Assembly: GCF_000970795.1 (NCBI RefSeq) | Contig: NZ_KQ034028.1 | Location: 1,023,839 to 1,087,838, forward strand | Direction: 5' to 3' | Length of the DNA stretch: 64,000 nt | Source: Bombilactobacillus mellifer | GTDB taxonomy: Bacteria; Bacillota; Bacilli; Lactobacillales; Lactobacillaceae | In this document: positions 59,194 through 64,000 of the stretch, one piece after another | Position numbering within the stretch: position 1 is the stretch's first letter | Layout of the letters: each line of letters opens with the position of its first letter | Notes under the pieces: model-generated | The model's input: only the letters and a program-made list of their open reading frames with translations | Told to the model about the DNA's origin: nothing | The model's database searches: none | Translations under genes and position numbers: made by a program

Positions 59194-59226
59194 TTCTCAA
59201 CACTTCAAAATAATTTCTCAACACTT
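59194..59226 (-). promoter_or_regulatory. Upstream activator site: two 12-bp direct repeats
   Basis: AAGTGTTGAGAA occurs twice on the minus strand (59226-59215 and 59205-59194), exactly 21 bp apart, i.e. two helical turns. The pair lies about 60-90 bases upstream of the sigma-54 promoter, the expected place for enhancer-binding protein sites. Confidence 0.72.
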
Positions 59227-59229
59227 TTA

Positions 59230-59786
59230 ACAACTTTTCTTTGCTATATGTAAGACGTACTAAGACAATCCGATCTGCTAACTATCACCAGGGAAATCAC
59301 GAATAGTACTTTTTGATTTCTCTAAGCCGCAGTTAATTTGCTGTTTTCTAGATAAAATGTAAATTTTAGTTCAATATATTTAGATTAATGTCATAAATAA
59401 TTTAGTACAGTTCGAAATAGCTAATTTTTTATTCTGGATTAGTTTATAAAGAAATTTGTTATAAATAAAGTATATTTAATATGGTTCCATAGATTTGTAT
59501 ATGTATTTAGACTTTTTATTTTAAAAAATCGCATTATCTTATCGTATTCAGAGTCAACTAAGTAAATATTCCACTAAATAAAATAATATACTATTAATAT
59601 GTGCTATATCGTATATTCGAGACTATAGGAACTATCTTTATATTAATTATTTATTGTGTTAAAGTAATACTTAGAAATTAACCTTAATCACAAAGTAGAT
59701 ATAATTTATAAAAAATATGTTCAATATGTAAAAGATTATTTTTGATATAAATAAAATAATTCATAAAAATATTTATTTGTTTATTA
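59230..59786. other. AT-rich intergenic region upstream of the right BspA-like gene
   Basis: About 560 bases, strongly AT-rich, no gene in any frame. It must contain the promoter of the right BspA-like gene; TATAAT at 59700-59705 is a candidate -10 but lacks a good -35. No other signal recognised. Confidence 0.5.
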
Positions 59787-59801
59787 ATGAAGGCTTTAAA
59801 A

Positions 59802-62297
59802 ATGAAACCTAGGTATATAAAAATTTTCATAGGCTTGCTACTTTTTTATATTGGATTTTTAGTAATTAATCTACAAATCGTTGGGCAAGCCGCAGTTCCA
59901 GCTGTCAATAAAAATATGATTGGAATGCAGCCCAAAGATACTTCAGAAGAAAAACCAGAAGACTTAAAATATACCATTACGGAGAAACCCCTTACGGGGA
60001 CCACCCTTGAGATTTCAGGTGGGCAAACAATCAATTCTCCAATACTTAATCCAGGTGAAAAGCCTACTTGGCCTTGGTATGATAAACAAGGCAACCCCAT
60101 TAAACAACTTCAAGACATAAAAACTATTGAGGTAAAAAAACCATTAACAATTATAGGTGATATGTCAGAAATTTTTGCGAGGATGCCAAAACTAGAAAAC
60201 ATCGTATTAGATAAAGGGGCATCCGTTGATACTACAGGTGTTACTTCTTTTTATAGAGTTTTTTACCAAGATTCTGCCATTAAAAGCCTTGATTTAAGTA
60301 AAATTGAAGGTCTCTCTTTAGATAGTGCTAAGAATTTGAGCCGAGTTTTTGAAGGCGATAAGAGTTTAGAAAGCGTTACTTTGTCAAAAAACGTTGATCA
60401 AGTTAAGGATTTTAGCGGTCTATTTAGTGATTGTTCCAGTTTAACAACAATTAACGGCATTGACTCTTGGAAAGGCAGTTCAGCTACTGATGTGTCTAAT
60501 ATGTTTAATGGTGATACTAAGTTGGAAAAACTGGACTTAGCTAAATTTAACCCCAGTCCAGCTACTAACTTTTCATATATGTTTGCGGGTTGTACAGCTT
60601 TAACGAGCGTGGGTGATTTAAGCCAGTGGACGGGGGGTAATGCGACGTATGTGTCTAATATGTTTAATGGTGATAAAGGACTAACTTCTCTGGATTTAAC
60701 TAAATTTAATCCCAGTGGAGCAACGTCTTTTCTCGGAATGTTTTCAGGTTGTTCAAAGTTAACGAGCGTGGGTGATTTAAGTAAGTGGACTGGGAGTAAC
60801 GCAACTTCGGTATCCCATATGTTTGACGGTGATAGTAGCTTGAAAACACTGGATTTATCCAATTTTGCTCTGAAGAAGGTTCAATATTTTTCTTCTATGT
60901 TTCAGGGGTGTTCAGAGTTAACAACAATTACCGGTATGAATTCATGGGATGTCAGTTCAGCCATATTTATGGATAATATGTTTAAGGGTTGTACAGCTTT
61001 AACGAGCGTGGGTGATTTAAGTAAGTGGACGGGAAGTAATGCGACAGACGTGTCTAGTATGTTTGATAGTGATGAAGCACTAACTTCTCTAGATTTAACT
61101 AACTTTAATCCTAGTAAATCAACGTCTTTTAGTGGAATGTTTTCTAAATGTACAGCTTTAACGAGCGTGGGTGACTTAAGTAAGTGGACAGGGAGTAACG
61201 CAACTTCGGTATCCAATATGTTTAATGGGGATAAAGCACTAACTTCTCTGGATTTATCTTATTTCAATCCGAACAAGGTTCAATATTTTTCTTATATGTT
61301 TAATGGATGTTCAGGGTTAAAAACAATTACCGGCATTAATTCATGGGATACCAGTTCAGCTATATATATGGATCATATGTTTGAGGGGGATACAAATTTA
61401 AAATCTTTGACTTTAAATAATGCTAATAGTGAAAATTTGCAATCAGTGGAGGGAGCTTTAAATGATTGTTCAAAGTTGGCCCGCTTAGACATCAGTAAGC
61501 TTAATTTAACGAAAGCAAATCGCACAAATTTTTTAGCGGGATGTAACAATTTGTGGTATTTAACATTGGGGAAAAATTCGGTTTTGACAAACAGTAGTTT
61601 ACCTAATGCTCCAGATTCCGACAATCCAAAAGATTATCCGGGTGATCCAGATAATAAAAAGTTGATTTGTGATAGTGGTACTTGGATTGACAAATCTGAA
61701 ATATCTGATACTTCTAGTACTAAAAAGCAATACACTTCTTCAGACTTATGTAATTTAACGTTGGAAGACTTAAGTAATTTAACGTCGGCTGGTTCTAAAA
61801 CCTTTGTTTGGACACCCACTGCAGTGACTGCAAATTTGGTGGGCTTCCCGAAAAATATCAAATTTAATTTAATGAATACAGGAATCGGAACTACTGTTCA
61901 GGGCTCAGATGTTCAGGATCCGGACAATTCATTTTCTGTTTACGACACTACTGGACATCTTAAGCAGAATCCGGTAACTACTGTAAGTGCGAAACTAATT
62001 TCACAAAGCACTAATGAATCCGATGATAATCCCGTGGTGTTTGTAGGCCATAATAATCATCAGCTGCGCAAGTCTCAGATTCAATTGGCGATTGGAATAA
62101 ATAATTTAAATAGGTTATCAGGGGACGTCGTGTTAGATACCGATTTTAAACCGATCATTCAGTACAGTCCAAGCAGCAATAATTTTAAATATACGTTTAA
62201 TAGTCAGTTTAAATTGAGTACTTATAATTCAGTAGTCTATTTGCCAGACAGTTACCGCGCAACTATTGAATATCAAGTAATCCATTCCGTGAAATAA
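59802..62297 (+). CDS. BspA-like surface protein with DUF285 leucine-rich repeats (right copy)
   Basis: I chose ATG 59802 (831 residues) because AAGG lies 8 bases upstream; the in-frame ATG at 59787 has no ribosome binding site. A hydrophobic signal (about residues 7-29, ending near VGQAA) leads into a secreted protein. The repeat region mixes the unit shared with the left copy (GSNAT, LTSLDLTNFNPS) with a second type containing KVQYFSSMFQGCS and TITGMNSWD. The C-terminal 255 residues are almost identical to the left copy. No covalent anchor motif is seen. Role in surface adhesion is inferred from the BspA family. Confidence 0.85.
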   Translation: MKPRYIKIFIGLLLFYIGFLVINLQIVGQAAVPAVNKNMIGMQPKDTSEEKPEDLKYTITEKPLTGTTLEISGGQTINSPILNPGEKPTWPWYDKQGNPIKQLQDIKTIEVKKPLTIIGDMSEIFARMPKLENIVLDKGASVDTTGVTSFYRVFYQDSAIKSLDLSKIEGLSLDSAKNLSRVFEGDKSLESVTLSKNVDQVKDFSGLFSDCSSLTTINGIDSWKGSSATDVSNMFNGDTKLEKLDLAKFNPSPATNFSYMFAGCTALTSVGDLSQWTGGNATYVSNMFNGDKGLTSLDLTKFNPSGATSFLGMFSGCSKLTSVGDLSKWTGSNATSVSHMFDGDSSLKTLDLSNFALKKVQYFSSMFQGCSELTTITGMNSWDVSSAIFMDNMFKGCTALTSVGDLSKWTGSNATDVSSMFDSDEALTSLDLTNFNPSKSTSFSGMFSKCTALTSVGDLSKWTGSNATSVSNMFNGDKALTSLDLSYFNPNKVQYFSYMFNGCSGLKTITGINSWDTSSAIYMDHMFEGDTNLKSLTLNNANSENLQSVEGALNDCSKLARLDISKLNLTKANRTNFLAGCNNLWYLTLGKNSVLTNSSLPNAPDSDNPKDYPGDPDNKKLICDSGTWIDKSEISDTSSTKKQYTSSDLCNLTLEDLSNLTSAGSKTFVWTPTAVTANLVGFPKNIKFNLMNTGIGTTVQGSDVQDPDNSFSVYDTTGHLKQNPVTTVSAKLISQSTNESDDNPVVFVGHNNHQLRKSQIQLAIGINNLNRLSGDVVLDTDFKPIIQYSPSSNNFKYTFNSQFKLSTYNSVVYLPDSYRATIEYQVIHSVK

Positions 62298-62677
62298 TTG
62301 AGAGCTATTTTGATTGATGAGTGTAGTTTTTACTACACTTTTTTTGTCCATTAAGATGTTCGTAAGTGATTACTGTTACATATACTTGGATAAAACTTTT
62401 ATAAATAAATAAAGTCTAAAAGCATTCTTATAAGTACTCCAATGAGACATAGAAACAGTATTGGGATGATTTTTCGATCGGCATACTTTAAAAGTTCTTC
62501 AGCTAACATGATTTTCAAGTAAGACGGGTATTGGTTGCTTGTTTGGGCTAGTTCCCATTTGATCTCGGTAAATGAAGAATATAACTTTATATTTCTTTTG
62601 CGGAAGTGGATGTAAACAGCTTTTTTTACATTCTGTCTTGGTTTAATACAATTATTATTATAAAATGTAATCCCAAT
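61485..62677. repeat. Right arm of the 1.19-kb inverted repeat
   Basis: Reverse complement of 43681-44873. It includes the 3' third of the right BspA-like gene, its terminator and about 380 bases of flank up to the AATCCCAATT border. Beyond 62677 the two flanks are unrelated. Confidence 0.92.
62321..62345 (+). terminator. Terminator of the right BspA-like gene
   Basis: GTGTAGT-TTTT-ACTACAC followed by seven T residues, the same as in the left arm. Confidence 0.88.
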
Positions 62678-62767
62678 TTACTATCCTAGCAACTTCGTTA
62701 CGATAAAATTAAGAGTAATAAAAATGTGACCCCCAAAATGAATAACTTCTGGAGATCACACTAATAG

Positions 62768-62840
62768 TTGGGTATGTAGGGCTCGAACCTACAAATTACG
62801 GATTCAGAGTCCGTTGCCTTACCGATTTGGCGAATACCCA
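62768..62840 (-). tRNA. tRNA-Gln (anticodon CTG)
   Basis: A 73-base cloverleaf on the minus strand with acceptor TGGGTAT/ATACCCA, D arm with AATCGGTAAGG, anticodon arm ACGGA-CTCTGAA-TCCGT giving CTG, and T arm TGTAGGTTCGAGCCCTACA. The U1-A72 pair is normal for bacterial tRNA-Gln. CCA is not encoded. Confidence 0.95.
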
Positions 62841-62856
62841 ATTTCACAACACAAAA

Positions 62857-62885
62857 ATCATACCTAAAATTTGAGCGCTTGTCAA
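62857..62885 (-). promoter_or_regulatory. Promoter of tRNA-Gln
   Basis: On the minus strand TTGACA (62885-62880) and TATGAT (62862-62857) with a 17-base spacer. Confidence 0.88.
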
Positions 62886-62981
62886 TATCAGATTTGCAAA
62901 AAATTCCCTGCAGCACAAAAATCGCTTGCAACGCTAAAATTCTATACAATGAACTGGAATAGATCAAAGGAGTATACAAAA

Positions 62982-63443
62982 ATGATTTTTGGTATCGATA
63001 TTCTTGGTTGCTTAGGTTTTATCTTAATAATCGAATTGTTCGGAGGTCTGTCTGCTTGGGCGAGTGGTAATTTAAAAACGAATTACGCCCAAATGAAAAA
63101 ACCACCTTTAGCTCCCCCGGCGAAACTTTTCGGTTGGGTCTGGCCGCTGCTTTTTATTTTGATTGGTTTATACGGTTATTTGATCTTTAATCAAGCTCGT
63201 TTGCACTTACAAATTATTTTTTGTTTACAACTATTGATTAACTTTAGTTGGACTATTATTTTCTTTAAATTTCGACAGTATTGGCTTAGCAGTGGTCTAG
63301 TACTCGTTTTGGATTGCCTGGTGGGAATACTGATTTATCAAACGGGATTACAATGGCCTTTAGTTGCACTTTTGTTAATACCCTACTTCCTGTGGTTACT
63401 TTTTGCTACTTATTTAGCGCTGGGCGTGGCTTTTTCTAATTAA
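62982..63443 (+). CDS. TspO/MBR family membrane protein
   Basis: A 153-residue protein with five membrane segments. The family loop after helix 1 is present (NYAQMKKPPLAPPAKLFGWVWPLL, read as MKKPPLAPPAK and FGWVWPLL). I chose ATG 62982 because AAAGGAG precedes it; the open frame upstream runs over the tRNA-Gln promoter. TspO proteins bind tetrapyrroles and cholesterol-like ligands; the role in lactobacilli is unknown. Confidence 0.9.
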   Translation: MIFGIDILGCLGFILIIELFGGLSAWASGNLKTNYAQMKKPPLAPPAKLFGWVWPLLFILIGLYGYLIFNQARLHLQIIFCLQLLINFSWTIIFFKFRQYWLSSGLVLVLDCLVGILIYQTGLQWPLVALLLIPYFLWLLFATYLALGVAFSN

Positions 63444-63544
63444 TATTAATCCTTCAAAATACTCCTGAATTTTTTAAGTTTGAAGTTTTTAAGAATAAAT
63501 TCTAAATAAACTCTAAACATTATTAGACAAATTTCATTTTATAC

Positions 63545-63573
63545 TTGCATTCTCTGCTCCCTTAGTTTAAGAT
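63545..63573 (+). promoter_or_regulatory. Promoter of the attenuator-like leader
   Basis: TTGCAT (63545-63550) and TAAGAT (63568-63573) with a 17-base spacer. Transcription would start near 63580, about 24 bases before the leader ORF. Confidence 0.65.
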
Positions 63574-63603
63574 ACAATTATTCAAATGAGTAGGAGTTAA
63601 ATT

Positions 63604-63705
63604 ATGCTAGACTTGTTAACTAACAACATTAAACATTTGAATTTACATCAATATTACTTTTGGTATCTTCAGAGTAATCTGTGGAGCCAGAAGTTTTGTT
63701 GGTGA
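63604..63705 (+). CDS. Putative leader peptide, 33 codons, rich in aromatic residues
   Basis: A short ORF with AGGAG 7 bases before the ATG. Its second half contains Y17-Y-F-W-Y21, W27, and ends KFCW (residues 30-33) before TGA. Together with the two competing hairpins just downstream it looks like a regulatory leader ORF and not a functional protein. No homologue is known to me. Confidence 0.55.
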   Translation: MLDLLTNNIKHLNLHQYYFWYLQSNLWSQKFCW

Positions 63706-63723
63706 TTTTAACTTACAAATTTT

Positions 63724-63816
63724 CCCTCACAGATTAGTACGATTAAGGTGAGGGATCTGATAATAGATAATTATTTAGTGCCCCTCACCGTAGCTGCAAT
63801 CGGTGAGGGCTTTTTT
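63724..63816 (+). promoter_or_regulatory. Attenuator with mutually exclusive hairpins
   Basis: Segment 1 CCCTCAC (63724-63730) pairs with segment 2 GTGAGGG (63748-63754). Segment 3 CCCCTCACCG (63781-63790) pairs with segment 4 CGGTGAGGGC (63801-63810), which is followed by six T residues, i.e. a terminator. Segment 2 can also pair with segment 3, which would prevent the terminator. This 1-2-3-4 arrangement lies between the leader ORF and the next gene. Confidence 0.8.
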
Positions 63817-63838
63817 GTGAAATAAAGGAGTGGAAATT

Positions 63839-64000
63839 ATGAAAAAAGGGAAATTGGGGCCCAAAATAATTATGGATACGCTCAATGGCTTATCGATTGG
63901 TATTATTGTGGCCTTAGTTCCAGGAGCTTTAATTAATCAGCTGGTGAAAGCACTTTTGCCTATCGCACCACAATTAAACATTATCTTACAATTAACCGGT
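63839..64000 (+). CDS. PTS_EIIC_2-like membrane protein, N-terminal part (cut by window edge)
   Basis: Only the first 54 codons are present. ATG 63839 has AAGGAG 8 bases upstream. The protein starts with a basic stretch (MKKGKLGPK) and then MDTLNGLSIGIIVALVPGALINQL, read as DTLNGLSIGI and VALVPGALINQL, which resembles the N-terminus of the PTS_EIIC_2 (PF13303-type) transporters, which lack the usual A and B partners. The leader suggests control by amino-acid supply or translation state. Confidence 0.6.
   Translation, partial: MKKGKLGPKIIMDTLNGLSIGIIVALVPGALINQLVKALLPIAPQLNIILQLTG

Noticed and set aside
60398-61216. Long open frames antisense to the right BspA-like gene
   Set aside because: They arise from the repetitive codon pattern of the gene on the plus strand and have no ribosome binding sites or recognisable products.
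43681-62677. The inverted repeats as ends of a composite transposon
   Set aside because: The arms contain no transposase or terminal short repeats; they are the 3' ends of protein genes plus flank, so gene duplication fits better.
62871-62981. Longer N-terminus for the TspO-like protein
   Set aside because: It overlaps the tRNA-Gln promoter, has no ribosome binding site, and the family starts at the first membrane helix after 62982.

Overview
The window looks like a chromosomal segment of a low-GC Gram-positive bacterium of the family Lactobacillaceae. The evidence is the gene order mraZ-rsmH-ftsL-pbp2B-mraY-murD-murG-divIB, the order upp-atpBEFHAGDC-DUF1146-mbl-EpuA-yidD-DUF2969-rodA, two T-box leaders, Gram-positive ribosome binding sites and AT-rich codon use. 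Two large BspA-type (DUF285 repeat) surface proteins fit a host-associated lactobacillus such as the bee-gut Bombilactobacillus group, but I infer that genus only weakly.

Bases 1-43,600 are mostly housekeeping genes, largely on the minus strand. Bases 1-7,890 hold the division and cell-wall cluster, controlled by mraZ with four MraZ-type boxes at a 10-bp period. Bases 8,144-10,480 hold an amino-acid ABC transporter behind a T-box whose specifier codon reads His. Bases 10,499-19,560 hold minDC, mreDCB, radC, folC and valS with a Val T-box. Bases 19,611-23,770 hold thiI, a cysteine desulfurase and ezrA. A plus-strand group follows: rpsD with a long leader, rarA, a small membrane protein and uspA. 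Bases 26,898-36,712 hold rodA, DUF2969, yidD, an EpuA-like gene, mbl, DUF1146 and the full F1Fo ATP synthase operon. Bases 36,838-41,016 hold upp, sua5, prmC, prfA and tdk. murT (plus strand, without gatD beside it) and gpsA close the region.

Bases 43,600-62,700 are an accessory region. Its ends are two BspA-like genes in opposite orientation whose 3' ends and downstream flanks form an inverted repeat of about 1.19 kb (43,681-44,873 and 61,485-62,677). The two arms align without net insertion or deletion. Between them lie a serine hydrolase, a heterodimeric ABC exporter, a CPBP protease, tRNA-Glu(CTC), glyA, a LevR-type sigma-54 activator and a mannose-family PTS. The PTS has a recognisable -24/-12 promoter and a pair of upstream 12-bp repeats. 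Recombination between the arms would invert about 16.6 kb and exchange the N-terminal parts of the two surface proteins.

The right end holds tRNA-Gln(CTG), a TspO-family protein, and an attenuator-like leader. The leader encodes a 33-codon peptide rich in aromatic residues, followed by two mutually exclusive hairpins. It precedes the start of a PTS_EIIC_2-like membrane protein that runs off the window.
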